Of a stretch of DNA of 64,000 nucleotides, positions 9,006 to 17,454 are shown piece by piece (the stretch's first letter is position 1; every line of letters starts with the position of its first letter). The position numbers and the translations under genes are program-made. The notes below the pieces were generated by a model that worked only from the letters and a program-made list of their open reading frames with translations, made no database searches and was not told where the DNA came from. This DNA is from Bifidobacterium minimum (GTDB lineage Bacteria > Actinomycetota > Actinomycetes > Actinomycetales > Bifidobacteriaceae): contig NZ_JGZD01000009.1 of NCBI RefSeq assembly GCF_000741645.1, forward strand, positions 124,001-188,000, read 5' to 3'.

Positions 9006-10382
9006 ATGACGGGAATCATCGATCCGACACGACTCAAGGAACTGACCGCGAAGGAATCGGACAGGCTCGACGCGAAGCTGGTCAGGTCTCGCGAGATGTA
9101 CGGGAAGGCGCGTGAGCATCTCTGCAACGGCGTTGCGTCCTCGTATCAGCTGCGCGACCCGTGGCCGATCTACGTGGATCACGGCGAGGGATCCCGCGTG
9201 TGGGACGTGGACGGCAACGAGTACTACGACTTCCACAACGGTTTCGGCGCCATGGTCCAGGGGCACGCGAATCCGGTGATCGGTGAGGCCGTGAACAAGC
9301 GCTTCGCCAAGGGGACGCATTTCGCGCTTCCCGACGAGGACGACTTCGTCGTCGCCGGCGAGCTGTCGGAGCGCTTCGGCCTTCCGAAGTGGAGATACAC
9401 GAATTCGGGATCCGAGTCCACCATGGACGCGATCCGCATCGCGCGCGCCTACACGCACCGGGACCCCATCATGAAGATCTTCGGGTCCTATCATGGCCAT
9501 CACGACGCGGTGATGATATCCATTGCCGAGGATTATGACAAGATCGGCGACCGTCTGCATCTGAGGTCCCTTCCCTATGGAGCGGGAATCCCGGCGGCGA
9601 CGATTCCGCTGACCGTCCCGGTCCCCTTCAACGACGCCGAGGCGCTCGAGCACCGCATCGTCGAGATGGAGGGCGAGGGCAACGCTCCGGCGTGCCTGAT
9701 CATGGAGGCGTGTCTGATGAACATGTCCATCGTGCCGCCGGAGCCGGGGTATCTGGAGGCGGTGCGGGACATCACGACGCGGCATGGCATGGTGCTGATA
9801 TTCGACGAGGTCAAAACGGGTCTGACCATAGGACCCGGTGGCGCCACGAAGCTTTTCGGCGTGCGTCCCGACATGGTCACCATGGCCAAGGCCTTGGGAG
9901 GCGGGCTCCCCATGGGCGCCATCGGAGGCACCGAAGAGGTCATGAGCGTGGTGGAAAGCGGCGAGGTCTACCAGGTGGGGACGTACAGCGGGAATCCTCT
10001 GTGCGTCGCCGCGGCCCGGGCGAACCTGGAGAAGGTCCTCACGCCCGACGCCTACGATCATTTCGATCATCTCAACAAGCGCCTTATGGACGGCTGCACC
10101 GAGGTGGTCCATCGCTACGGCTTCCCGGGATACGCCGTGGGATTCGGGGCCAAGGGCTGCGTGACGTTCTCGCCGCACAAGATCGTCGACTACGTCACCT
10201 TCCGGCAGGGACAGCGATCGGATCTGAACCAGCTGTGCTGGCTGTACGCCATGAATAGAGGCGTGTTCATGACACCGGGGCGTGAGGAGGAATGGACCCT
10301 CTCCGTTGCCCATGACGACAAGGCGTGTGACGCCTACATCAACGCATTCGCCGAGATGGCCCACGATCTCATGTCCGACTAG
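9006..10382 (+). CDS. Class III PLP-dependent aminotransferase, GSA-aminomutase-like
   Basis: A 458-residue class III (fold type I) aminotransferase. Visible landmarks: DVDGNEYYDFHNGFGAMVQGHANP, NSGSESTMDAIRIARAYTHRD (phosphate-binding turn), SYHGHHDA, IFDEVKTG and the PLP-lysine segment MAKALGGGLPMGAIGG. Sequence style is closest to glutamate-1-semialdehyde aminomutase-like proteins. However, no tetrapyrrole genes are nearby and the next gene is a semialdehyde dehydrogenase, so an omega-amino-acid or amine transaminase is more likely. The start at 9006 is preferred over the ATG at 8988 because AAGGAG lies 6 nt before it, whereas the earlier ATG directly abuts GGAGG. Confidence 0.83.
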   Translation: MTGIIDPTRLKELTAKESDRLDAKLVRSREMYGKAREHLCNGVASSYQLRDPWPIYVDHGEGSRVWDVDGNEYYDFHNGFGAMVQGHANPVIGEAVNKRFAKGTHFALPDEDDFVVAGELSERFGLPKWRYTNSGSESTMDAIRIARAYTHRDPIMKIFGSYHGHHDAVMISIAEDYDKIGDRLHLRSLPYGAGIPAATIPLTVPVPFNDAEALEHRIVEMEGEGNAPACLIMEACLMNMSIVPPEPGYLEAVRDITTRHGMVLIFDEVKTGLTIGPGGATKLFGVRPDMVTMAKALGGGLPMGAIGGTEEVMSVVESGEVYQVGTYSGNPLCVAAARANLEKVLTPDAYDHFDHLNKRLMDGCTEVVHRYGFPGYAVGFGAKGCVTFSPHKIVDYVTFRQGQRSDLNQLCWLYAMNRGVFMTPGREEEWTLSVAHDDKACDAYINAFAEMAHDLMSD

Positions 10383-10472
10383 ATGATCGGAGGTCCGCAT
10401 CCCTCGGTGATGCGGTCCTCCTGCGGACCGATGGTCAGACGGACGAGAAGAACGAAGGAAAGGACGGCTTCC

Positions 10473-11813
10473 ATGTACGCAGTCATCAACCCCGCCACGG
10501 GCGAGGTCGAGGAGGAATACGAGACCTTCACCGATGACCAGGTCAGGGAGGCCGTCGCCTCCGCGGACCGCACCTGGCGCGAATGGTCGCTGGTCTCGTC
10601 GCTGGACTCGCGCATCCCGCTCATGCGCAACGTCGTGGAGATCTACATGAGGCGACGCGACGAACTGGCGGACATCATCCATCACGAGATGGGCAAGTCG
10701 CTTGAGGAGGCCGTCGGCGAGGTGGAGTTCTCCGCGCAGATCTACGCCTACTACGCCGACCACGCCCGCGAGCTGCTCGCCGACATGCCGGTCGACCGTC
10801 TCGGCGGCGGCACCGCGCTCGTCCGCAAGCTTCCCCTGGGACCTCTTCTGGGCATCATGCCGTGGAACTACCCCTATTATCAGGTGGCGCGCTTCGCCGG
10901 ACCGAACCTGCTCATCGGGAACACGGTGATTCTCAAGCACGCGTCCCTGTGCCCGAAGTCATCCGCCGCGATGGAGGCGATCTTCCTTGAGGCGGGGTTT
11001 CCCCGGGGGGCGTTCGTCAACATATATGCGACCATCGATCAGGTGGCCGCCGTTATCGCCGACCCCAGAGTGCGGGGCGTCTCCCTCACCGGTTCGGAAC
11101 GGGCCGGGAAACAGGTCGCGTCCGAAGCCGGCAGCGCCCTGAAGAAGGTCGTCTGCGAGCTCGGAGGCAACGACCCCTTCATCGTCATGAGCACCGATGA
11201 CCTCGATGAGGCCGTCGGCTACGGGATCGCCGCCAGATACGAGAACGTCGGGCAGATCTGCAACGGGGCCAAGCGCTTCATTGTCGTCGACGGCCTGTAT
11301 GACGACTTCCTCGGCAGATTCGTCGAGGCGTCCAAAAAGCTTGATCTGGCGCCGATGTGCTCCGAGGCGGCCGCGGCGAATCTCAGCCGTCAGGTCCATA
11401 GGGCCTTGGACGAGGGCGCGACGCTCGTCATGGGGGACCCGGACAACCATGGGGCCCGGTTCAGCCCCGTGATTCTCGCCGACATCCCCGAGGGGGCGTC
11501 GGCGCGGCATGAGGAGTTCTTCGGTCCCGTGTCCCAGTTCTATCGTGTGGCGGACGCGGGGGAGGCCTTGCGCGTCGCCAACGATACGCCCTATGGTCTG
11601 GGATCCTACGTCTTCACGACGGATCCCTCCGAGGCCGAGTTCTTCGCCAACGGATTGGAGACGGGCATGACCTACGTCAACGAGGCGGGCGCCGACAGCG
11701 CCGAGCTTCCCTTCGGGGGTGTGAAGAACTCGGGGTTCGGGCGTGAGATGGGGGTGCTTGGCATGAGGGAGTTCGTCAATCTCAAGCTCATCACGCATCA
11801 TCGCGGAGCCTAG
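10473..11813 (+). CDS. NAD(P)-dependent succinate-semialdehyde-type dehydrogenase
   Basis: A 446-residue aldehyde dehydrogenase of the succinate-semialdehyde/GabD-like group. It oxidises an aldehyde to an acid with NAD(P)+. Motifs: MPWNYPYYQVAR (substrate and cofactor entry), LTGSERAGK (Rossmann turn), catalytic Glu in CELGGNDP, catalytic Cys in GQICNGAKR, then EEFFGPV and PFGGVKNSGFGREMG. The ATG at 10473 has AAAGGA upstream; earlier in-frame codons lack coding character. Its position 90 nt after the aminotransferase suggests the pair converts an omega-amine to an acid, such as GABA to succinate. That substrate is inference. Confidence 0.88.
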   Translation: MYAVINPATGEVEEEYETFTDDQVREAVASADRTWREWSLVSSLDSRIPLMRNVVEIYMRRRDELADIIHHEMGKSLEEAVGEVEFSAQIYAYYADHARELLADMPVDRLGGGTALVRKLPLGPLLGIMPWNYPYYQVARFAGPNLLIGNTVILKHASLCPKSSAAMEAIFLEAGFPRGAFVNIYATIDQVAAVIADPRVRGVSLTGSERAGKQVASEAGSALKKVVCELGGNDPFIVMSTDDLDEAVGYGIAARYENVGQICNGAKRFIVVDGLYDDFLGRFVEASKKLDLAPMCSEAAAANLSRQVHRALDEGATLVMGDPDNHGARFSPVILADIPEGASARHEEFFGPVSQFYRVADAGEALRVANDTPYGLGSYVFTTDPSEAEFFANGLETGMTYVNEAGADSAELPFGGVKNSGFGREMGVLGMREFVNLKLITHHRGA

Positions 11814-11839
11814 TCCGGGATGGCGCTCGACGTCCTGGC

Positions 11840-11932
11840 GAATCCGCGTCGTTGAATCCGCGTCGTCGAATGCTGTCGCGCCGGAGCATGACCCGTCGAT
11901 GTATGGCGTCGTCGGCCCATGGCGTCGTCGGC
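11840..11932. repeat. Two short tandem direct repeats upstream of tRNA-Ser(GCT)
   Basis: A 14-nt unit GAATCCGCGTCGTT/C occurs twice in tandem (11840-11853, 11854-11867). ATGGCGTCGTCGGC occurs twice with 16-nt spacing (11903-11916, 11919-11932). Both lie in the non-coding gap between the dehydrogenase gene and the tRNA. No function is evident; a possible -10 box TACAGT for the tRNA follows at 11955-11960. Confidence 0.6.
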
Positions 11933-11988
11933 GGGTCAGATTCGCACGGGATGGTACAGTAATCAGTTGTTGCGCCAAAGCGCATCGT

Positions 11989-12075
11989 GGAGTCATGCCT
12001 GAGTGGCCGATAGGGGCACCCTGCTAAGGTGTTAGTCGTGTAAGCGGCTCGAGGGTTCGAATCCCTCTGACTCCG
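11989..12075 (+). tRNA. tRNA-Ser (anticodon GCT)
   Basis: The acceptor stem GGAGTCA pairs with TGACTCC and G is the discriminator base. The anticodon loop contains GCT, the T loop is GGTTCGAATCC, and a long variable arm is present as expected for serine tRNA. CCA is not encoded. It reads AGY serine codons. It is followed at once by a strong hairpin with a T-run. Confidence 0.95.
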
Positions 12076-12079
12076 CGAA

Positions 12080-12116
12080 TGGTCTTCGGGGATGATTCCC
12101 CGGAGGCCTTTTTTCA
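12080..12116 (+). terminator. Rho-independent terminator after tRNA-Ser(GCT)
   Basis: A GC-rich hairpin with arms around GGTCTTCGGGGA and TCCCCGGAGGCC (with G-T pairs) is followed directly by TTTTTTC. Position and shape fit an intrinsic terminator for the tRNA transcript. Confidence 0.8.
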
Positions 12117-12351
12117 TGCCGAAAACCGAGTGTTTCCAAGCCTTCCGGGACTGTTTCCCGCCATTGCGTCGCACAGACGTTTGCGTCAGGAATCGTCGGT
12201 TTGACTTGTCCGTAGCTTGTCTTTTAGATTGTCGGCAGGAGGGACGATGCCATGAGACGACAGTGGGGGAGTCTGTTCGGCGCCCGGCGCCGCCGGACCC
12301 TCGCAGGGATCCCTCGGATGCCGTGTTTCCCGACGCGGTACTATGTGGGCG

Positions 12352-13020
12352 ATGGCAACTGAATCCCTTACGGTGATTGATGGGCCGGACTCTCCGGCCG
12401 TCTACGAGCATGACCAGCGCAAATCGCGTTTCATCGCCCAGATATGCCATCTCGCCGACGTCGCCGAGGTCGGCGACATCGTGGCGAGGGTCAGGTCGGC
12501 CGCCCCCAAGGCCCGGCATGTGGTTCACGTGGCGGTGCTGGGAATCGATCCGGGATCCCGTGACGTTCGCATGAGCGATGACGGGGAGCCCTCGGGAACC
12601 GCGTCCCGTCCGATTCTTGAAGTTCTGCGGTCCCGTGGACTCACCGATTGCCTGATCGTGGTGACGCGATATTTCGGAGGGGTGCTTCTGGGGGCCGGCG
12701 GGCTTGCCCGGGCCTATTCCGCCGCCGCCTCGGGGGCTCTCGGAGCGGCCACGCAGGCGGTTCTGACCGTTTATGAGCAATACGACGTCGAGGCCGACTA
12801 CTCGGCCTTCGCCGTGGTGAACAGGATCGTCTCCCGTGTCGGAGGGAGAGTATCCCGGGCCGATTACACGCAGAGCGTCCGGTGCGGGATCGTCGTCCCG
12901 GAGTCGTCCGCCGGATCGTTTGAGAGGCTTGTCGTCGAGGAGACCGCGGGTATGGTGGTTCCTCGTCCGCGCGGCGCGATCCGGATGCCGAGACCGCTCG
13001 CCTCGGACGGTGATGCGTGA
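12352..13020 (+). CDS. YigZ/IMPACT-family protein (UPF0029)
   Basis: A 222-residue member of the YigZ/IMPACT family, small cytosolic proteins thought to act on translation or peptide turnover but without a settled bacterial reaction. The family signature is complete: SDDGEPSGTA near residue 68, then VVTRYFGGVLLGAGGLARAYS. A C-terminal ferredoxin-like domain follows. The start at 12352 is chosen because a TACTAT -10 box ends 7 nt before it, implying a leaderless transcript; an ATG at 12343 would lie inside that box. The gene stands alone between the tRNA and a repeat protein. Confidence 0.85.
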   Translation: MATESLTVIDGPDSPAVYEHDQRKSRFIAQICHLADVAEVGDIVARVRSAAPKARHVVHVAVLGIDPGSRDVRMSDDGEPSGTASRPILEVLRSRGLTDCLIVVTRYFGGVLLGAGGLARAYSAAASGALGAATQAVLTVYEQYDVEADYSAFAVVNRIVSRVGGRVSRADYTQSVRCGIVVPESSAGSFERLVVEETAGMVVPRPRGAIRMPRPLASDGDA

Positions 13021-13099
13021 TCGGCGTGCGCGCGTTGCGGTTCGACGGGCGCATGGCTTGGGTCGTCGAGGTCGGGGTCGTTGAGGTTAAGGTGGAGGT

Positions 13100-13717
13100 A
13101 TGAGCGAGACGCATGACGGGGAGACCTCCTTTGAGCCGTTGACGGTGACCTATGAGAGATTGCGGCATTCGGACGATTCGCGGTCATTGAGCGAGTTCGC
13201 CCGTCGCACGCTTCCCGATCGTTCGGATCAGGCGGCCTTTTCGCGCGCCACGGCACTGCTGGAGGCCGTGGCGGGCAATGCGAACACGCCTGTTGAGGAC
13301 CGCGTGTATCTGGCCACCGCGATGCCCTTTCCGAACGTGCTGGTGAAGCTGTCCACGGATCGGGATCCGTCCGTGCGGGCCGCCGTGGCGGGCAACGTCC
13401 ATGACAAGAACTGGCTGGTGGGGCGTCTGTCGAAGGATCCGGACCCCACGGTCCGTTCGGCCGCCCTGCGCAACCCCCAGACGTCGTGGAAGATGCGGCT
13501 GGAGGGCGCCCAGAATCCGGACACCGATGCCGGCACTCTGGCGTATCTGGCCGGATTGGGATACGACGGGGATGATGGGTCGCCTGTCGTTCTGGCGGCT
13601 ATGGTTCGCCGTGCCGTCGCCCTGAATCCCTCCTGTGACGCCGAGACGATCCGCCTGCTGTCCGAGGATCGCGATCCCGGCGTTCGCGCCGCCGCGGAAG
13701 CCGTTTCTGGCGCGTGA
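13100..13717 (+). CDS. Small LRV/HEAT-like repeat protein of unknown function
   Basis: A 205-residue soluble protein. Its middle and end consist of helical repeats of the leucine-rich-repeat-variant or HEAT type: LSTDRDPSVRAAVAGN, LSKDPDPTVRSAALRN and LSEDRDPGVRAAAEA. Each carries the D-P-x-V-R-A-A core of such repeats. No catalytic motif, signal peptide or membrane segment is seen. Such proteins usually bind other macromolecules. The N-terminal 50 residues are not repeat-like. It is followed 78 nt later by malQ, which has its own promoter, so it is probably a separate unit. Confidence 0.72.
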   Translation: MSETHDGETSFEPLTVTYERLRHSDDSRSLSEFARRTLPDRSDQAAFSRATALLEAVAGNANTPVEDRVYLATAMPFPNVLVKLSTDRDPSVRAAVAGNVHDKNWLVGRLSKDPDPTVRSAALRNPQTSWKMRLEGAQNPDTDAGTLAYLAGLGYDGDDGSPVVLAAMVRRAVALNPSCDAETIRLLSEDRDPGVRAAAEAVSGA

Positions 13718-13782
13718 AACCGTACTCGGCGTGTCGTGTTCCATGACATGTCCCGCTTTGGGATGGCGCGGGTCTTGTCGAG

Positions 13783-13796
13783 TTACACTGGGTCTA
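13783..13796 (+). promoter_or_regulatory. -10 box giving a likely leaderless malQ transcript
   Basis: TACACT lies such that 7 nt separate it from the malQ ATG at 13796. The transcript would then begin at or next to the start codon. No Shine-Dalgarno is present upstream, which supports the reading. Confidence 0.55.
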
Positions 13797-15961
13797 TGAC
13801 AGAGAAGAGCGAAAGCAAAGAACGTCTGGCTCGTCCACTCATCCGTCTGGCCAAGTTGGTGGGAGTCGGCACGGATTATGTGGGGCAGTCCGACGATTAC
13901 CACCAGATCGATGATGATGTCCTGGTGGCGATCCTGAAGTCTTTGGGCATTGACGCATCGAGCGATGAGGCCATCGACAAGGCGATCCATGGGATACTCG
14001 ACCGGCGTCATGCCCGTCTTGTGCAGTCCACGATCCTGCATGTTCTGGGACAGGAGTCACAGGTCACCGTGAACACGGGAATCCTTGAGATTCCGACGGC
14101 CTCGATCACGCTGGAGTCCGGGGCCGACTATGCGGGCGCCGTCGTGGCGGGCCCGGGCGACGGGTCCCAGGCGTATTCGCTGGGGGACAGGTTCGTTTCC
14201 ACCGCCACGGTGACGATTCCCGCGGATCTTCCAATGGGATACCACACGCTTCATGTCACGGTCGGCGATCGCACGCAGGACGCCACGCTGATATCCGCCC
14301 CCGACCATATCGAACTGCCTGATTCCCTCCGCCGGGGACGGCTGTGGGGGTGGATGGCGCAGCTTTATTCCATCCGTTCCGGAGGCTCATGGGGCGTGGG
14401 GGACTACGAGGATCTCAAGACGATGCTCACGTCGGCGAAGGCGAGGACCCAGGCCGACTTCATCCTCATCAATCCCCTTCACGCAAGTGAGCCGACCGTT
14501 CCGCTTACCCCCTCGCCCTATCTTCCGATCTCTCGCCGCTTCGTGAACTTCACGTATATCCGGCCCGAGTCCATACCTGAGTACGCCATGCTCGACGCCG
14601 ATTCCCGTCGTCAGATCGTGGAGCTCCACGATCAGGTCGAGCCGCTCAACGGCGATGCCCAGCTCATCGACCGCGATGCCATGTGGCGCACGAAGATGAG
14701 GGCCCTGTGGCTTATTTTCAAGTCGGGACGTCCCGCCCAGCGGCAGCGGGAGTTCGACGCCTTCCGCGGGGAGTGCGGATCGGAGCTGGAATCCTACGCC
14801 ACATGGTGCCTGTGCTACGACAAATGGGGCAAGCCCGAAGATGGCCCCGACAGCTGGGAGAAGCGGTTCGACCGCGAGTCCCCGGAGGTGACGGCCCTCA
14901 GGGAGCAGTTCCCCGATACGTTGGATTTCTACCGCTGGCTCGAGTGGATTGCCACCCAGCAACTGGAGGATGCGCAGAAGGCCGCCAAGGAGGCCGGGAT
15001 GCGTCTGGGGATCATGTCCGATATGGCGGTCGGCGTGCATCCGGCGGGTTCGGATGTGTGGTGGTACCCGGAGCGGTTCGCCAAGGGTGCGACGGTCGGT
15101 GCCCCGCCCGACTACTTCAACCAGCAGGGGCAGGACTGGAGCCAGCCGCCGCTGAGTCCCATGGAGCTGGAGAACACCGGCTATGTGGTGTATCGGGACA
15201 TGGTTCACGGCATGTTCGCCAAGGCCGGCGCGGTCAGAATCGATCATATTCTCGGACTCTTCCGCCTGTGGTGGATTCCCGAGGGCTGCTCGGCCAAACA
15301 GGGTGCCTACGTCTACTACGATTCCGAGGTCATGCTGGGGATTCTTGCGATCGAGGCCACCCGGGCGAACGGCGTCGTCGTGGGTGAGGATCTGGGTGTC
15401 GTCCCGGATTACGTCACGGAGTCGTTGTCCCGGCATGGCGTGTTCGGCTGCTCGGTGGAATGGTTCGAGCAGGACAGCGGCGTTTTCCGCAAGCCGTCCA
15501 CATGGCGCGAGAACGCGTTGGCATCGGTGAACACGCATGATCTTCCGCCGGCGGCCGGGTATCTGAACTATGAGCAGGTGAAGATTCGTCAGCGTCTGAA
15601 CCTTCTGACCACGTCGGTCGAGGAGTTCAAGGCCGATGCCGTCAGGGAGCACGACGGCATGATTGCGATGCTGGTGGACAACGGGTTCCTTGACCGCGAG
15701 CTGGCGCAGGACGAGGCGGCGCATGAGCAGGAGATCGTCGAGGCTCAGTACCGCGCTCTTACGTCCGCGCCCAGCAAGCTTCTTGCCGCTGCGGTCGTCG
15801 ACGGGGTCGGGGAGCGTCGCGCCCAGAACCAGCCCGGGACCAACAACGAGTATCCGAACTGGCGTGTTCCGCTGGCCGACGGGAACGGCGACGTCGTCCC
15901 GTTGGAGGAGCTCTTCGACAATCCGCGGATGCAGTCTCTTGCGGATGTCATGAACGGTTAG
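13796..15961 (+). CDS. malQ: 4-alpha-glucanotransferase (amylomaltase)
   Basis: A 721-residue GH77 disproportionating enzyme that transfers maltooligosaccharide units between alpha-1,4 glucans in the cytoplasm. It is the larger actinobacterial/E. coli type with an extra N-terminal beta domain. Catalytic blocks visible: GIMSDMAVGVHP near residue 402, VRIDHILGLFRLWWIPEG with the nucleophile Asp, VVGEDLGVVPD with the acid/base Glu, SVNTHDLP with the third acidic residue, and QNQPGTNNEYPNWRVPL at the end. The ATG at 13796 is chosen because it follows a -10 box by 7 nt. It is the usual neighbour of rplM-rpsI in bifidobacteria. Confidence 0.93.
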   Translation: MTEKSESKERLARPLIRLAKLVGVGTDYVGQSDDYHQIDDDVLVAILKSLGIDASSDEAIDKAIHGILDRRHARLVQSTILHVLGQESQVTVNTGILEIPTASITLESGADYAGAVVAGPGDGSQAYSLGDRFVSTATVTIPADLPMGYHTLHVTVGDRTQDATLISAPDHIELPDSLRRGRLWGWMAQLYSIRSGGSWGVGDYEDLKTMLTSAKARTQADFILINPLHASEPTVPLTPSPYLPISRRFVNFTYIRPESIPEYAMLDADSRRQIVELHDQVEPLNGDAQLIDRDAMWRTKMRALWLIFKSGRPAQRQREFDAFRGECGSELESYATWCLCYDKWGKPEDGPDSWEKRFDRESPEVTALREQFPDTLDFYRWLEWIATQQLEDAQKAAKEAGMRLGIMSDMAVGVHPAGSDVWWYPERFAKGATVGAPPDYFNQQGQDWSQPPLSPMELENTGYVVYRDMVHGMFAKAGAVRIDHILGLFRLWWIPEGCSAKQGAYVYYDSEVMLGILAIEATRANGVVVGEDLGVVPDYVTESLSRHGVFGCSVEWFEQDSGVFRKPSTWRENALASVNTHDLPPAAGYLNYEQVKIRQRLNLLTTSVEEFKADAVREHDGMIAMLVDNGFLDRELAQDEAAHEQEIVEAQYRALTSAPSKLLAAAVVDGVGERRAQNQPGTNNEYPNWRVPLADGNGDVVPLEELFDNPRMQSLADVMNG

Positions 15962-16275
15962 GGTCGATGCCCCTTGCCCGCGCGCATGCTGACCGGCGAT
16001 CAAGACGGTCAAGCCGATGGCGATCAGTCCGCCCTTGCCCGCGCGCGTGCGGACCGGCGCTGAATTCGACCCGCGCGGGTCCGTCGTGTTGCGGTTAGGC
16101 ATAGCGGGCGATATAGTAAAGGATTGTTGTGTTTCCCTAAGGGGTCCTTCAAAGCGCTTTCCCACTCGCCACCGAGGACTTTCAGGGAGCCCACGGATAA
16201 TGAGACCAATGCCAGTGCGCGTTCAGACGCGTGGGGGCCGCGGTCCGGAACACAATATCGAGAAAAGGTACACCC
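15962..16275 (+). promoter_or_regulatory. rplM promoter and leader; near-perfect sigma-70 promoter
   Basis: This 314-nt gap holds TTGCGG (16090-16095), exactly 17 nt, then TATAGT (16113-16118), a strong housekeeping promoter driving rplM-rpsI with a leader of about 150 nt. Left of it, a 28-nt sequence starting CCCTTGCCCGCGCGC is present twice (15971-15998 and 16032-16059) with two mismatches. The leader may fold near TTTCCCTAAGGGG, but I cannot assign a known ribosomal-protein leader motif. Confidence 0.7.
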
Positions 16276-16725
16276 GTGAAAACGTTCACACCAAAGTCGG
16301 ACGATCTGACTCATGATTGGTATGTCGTCGACGCCACAGACGTGGTCCTCGGTCGTCTTGCCACTCAGGTCGCCACGCTGCTGCGTGGCAAGAACAAACC
16401 TACATTCGCGCCCCATGCGGATTCAGGCAATCACGTCATCGTCATCAATGCGGGGAAGGTCGCTCTGACCGGCAACAAGCTGGGCAAGGAGCTCTACTCC
16501 CATTCCGGTCGTCCCGGCGGATTGCGCAGGGACACGTACGCCAAGCTGCTGACGACGAACCCTGAGCGCATCATTACCTCCGCGGTCCGCGGCATGCTGC
16601 CGAAGAACCGTCTGGCAAGCGTTCAGATGGGTCGTCTGCACGTGTTCGAGGGATCCGAGCATCCCCACACGCCGCAGAAGCCCACGATCTTCGAGATCAC
16701 TCAGGTCTCGCAGCAGGCCAAGTGA
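16276..16725 (+). CDS. rplM: Ribosomal protein uL13
   Basis: Large-subunit protein L13, 149 residues, close to the usual actinobacterial length. It opens [19 protein letters not shown] and contains [12 protein letters not shown] and the signature [16 protein letters not shown]. It starts with GTG at 16276, preceded by AAAAGG at 8 nt; the upstream ATG at 16231 gives non-conserved residues. It forms a two-gene operon with rpsI 20 nt downstream and is served by the strong promoter at 16090-16118. Confidence 0.96.
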   Translation: MKTFTPKSDDLTHDWYVVDATDVVLGRLATQVATLLRGKNKPTFAPHADSGNHVIVINAGKVALTGNKLGKELYSHSGRPGGLRRDTYAKLLTTNPERIITSAVRGMLPKNRLASVQMGRLHVFEGSEHPHTPQKPTIFEITQVSQQAK

Positions 16726-16745
16726 GCCGAAGGGAGAAATAGATC

Positions 16746-17234
16746 ATGGCTGATAACACAACCAACTCCGCCGTTGAGGCCGAGGAGACTTTGACCACGT
16801 ACACCACCGAGACCAATGCCGGCGCAGGCACGGGATCGTCCGAAATCGCCCCGGGATATGGCACGGGACGCCGCAAGGAGGCCATCGCGCGCGTCCGTCT
16901 CGTTCCCGGAAGCGGGCAGTGGACGGTTAACGGTCGCGCCTTGGAGGACTACTTCCCGTCGCGGCTGCTGCAGCGCGAGGTGAATTCACCCATCGTCCTG
17001 CTCAAGCTTGAGAACAAGTTCGACGTCGTCGTTCTTGTCGATGGCGGTGGCAAAACCGGTCAGGCCGGAGCGATTCGCCTCGGCGTCGCCCGTGCCCTCA
17101 ACTCCATCGACCGTGAGGCGAACCGTCCGGCCTTGAAGAAGGCGGGATTCCTCACTCGCGACGCTCGTGCGGTCGAGCGCAAGAAGGCCGGTCTGCACAA
17201 GGCCCGCCGCGCTCCGCAGTTCTCGAAGCGTTAG
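16746..17234 (+). CDS. rpsI: Ribosomal protein uS9
   Basis: Small-subunit protein S9, 162 residues. It has the conserved core [19 protein letters not shown] and the C-terminal RAPQFSKR whose basic tail reaches the P-site tRNA. The first 35 residues are an acidic, Thr/Glu-rich extension common in actinobacterial S9. It follows rplM by 20 nt with a GAAGGGAG ribosome-binding site, and a strong terminator hairpin follows the stop. Confidence 0.96.
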   Translation: MADNTTNSAVEAEETLTTYTTETNAGAGTGSSEIAPGYGTGRRKEAIARVRLVPGSGQWTVNGRALEDYFPSRLLQREVNSPIVLLKLENKFDVVVLVDGGGKTGQAGAIRLGVARALNSIDREANRPALKKAGFLTRDARAVERKKAGLHKARRAPQFSKR

Positions 17235-17248
17235 TCGTTCGTCGCCGT

Positions 17249-17293
17249 CTCAGGCCCCGGCCCCGTATGGGACCGGGGCCTGAGCGTTTGTCC
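17249..17293 (+). terminator. Terminator hairpin after rplM-rpsI
   Basis: A perfect 12-bp stem CTCAGGCCCCGG / CCGGGGCCTGAG (17249-17260, 17273-17284) has its loop partly paired again. Only a weak T stretch (CGTTTGTCC) follows, so efficiency is uncertain, but position after rpsI is right. Confidence 0.7.
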
Positions 17294-17412
17294 GGAGAAA
17301 TCCGAGTGTAAAACAAAACTCACAAATACCGTACAATACGGAACATCGTTGGCTCCTCATCATTCATGAAACGCTCAACTCGTGCATCGCGCGGGAATCG
17401 TACATCTCGTCC

Positions 17413-17435
17413 TATAGATTGTGACGAAGGTCACA
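17413..17435 (+). promoter_or_regulatory. adhE promoter -10 region with overlapping TGTGA-N6-TCACA operator
   Basis: A TATAGA -10-like box (17413-17418) abuts a perfect 16-nt inverted repeat TGTGACGAAGGTCACA (17420-17435). The half-sites match both CRP/GlxR-type and Rex-type operators. Location over the likely transcription start suggests repression. Rex, the NADH sensor that controls adhE in many Gram-positives, is an attractive candidate, but the sequence alone does not decide between the two. Confidence 0.55.
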
Positions 17436-17454
17436 TACACCAGTGACGCTGAAG

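Noticed and set aside
8922..10940. 672-codon open frame on the minus strand opposite the aminotransferase and dehydrogenase genes
   Set aside because: High GC leaves the antisense frame open; its translation is His/Arg/Gly-rich with no recognisable domain, while the plus strand codes two clear enzymes.
12252..12362. 36-codon frame with a Shine-Dalgarno, overlapping the start of the yigZ-family gene
   Set aside because: Arg-rich sequence with no conserved features; likely chance, although a leader peptide cannot be fully excluded.
14387..16165. 592-codon open frame on the minus strand opposite malQ
   Set aside because: Antisense shadow of a well-conserved GH77 gene; no motif or ribosome-binding site.
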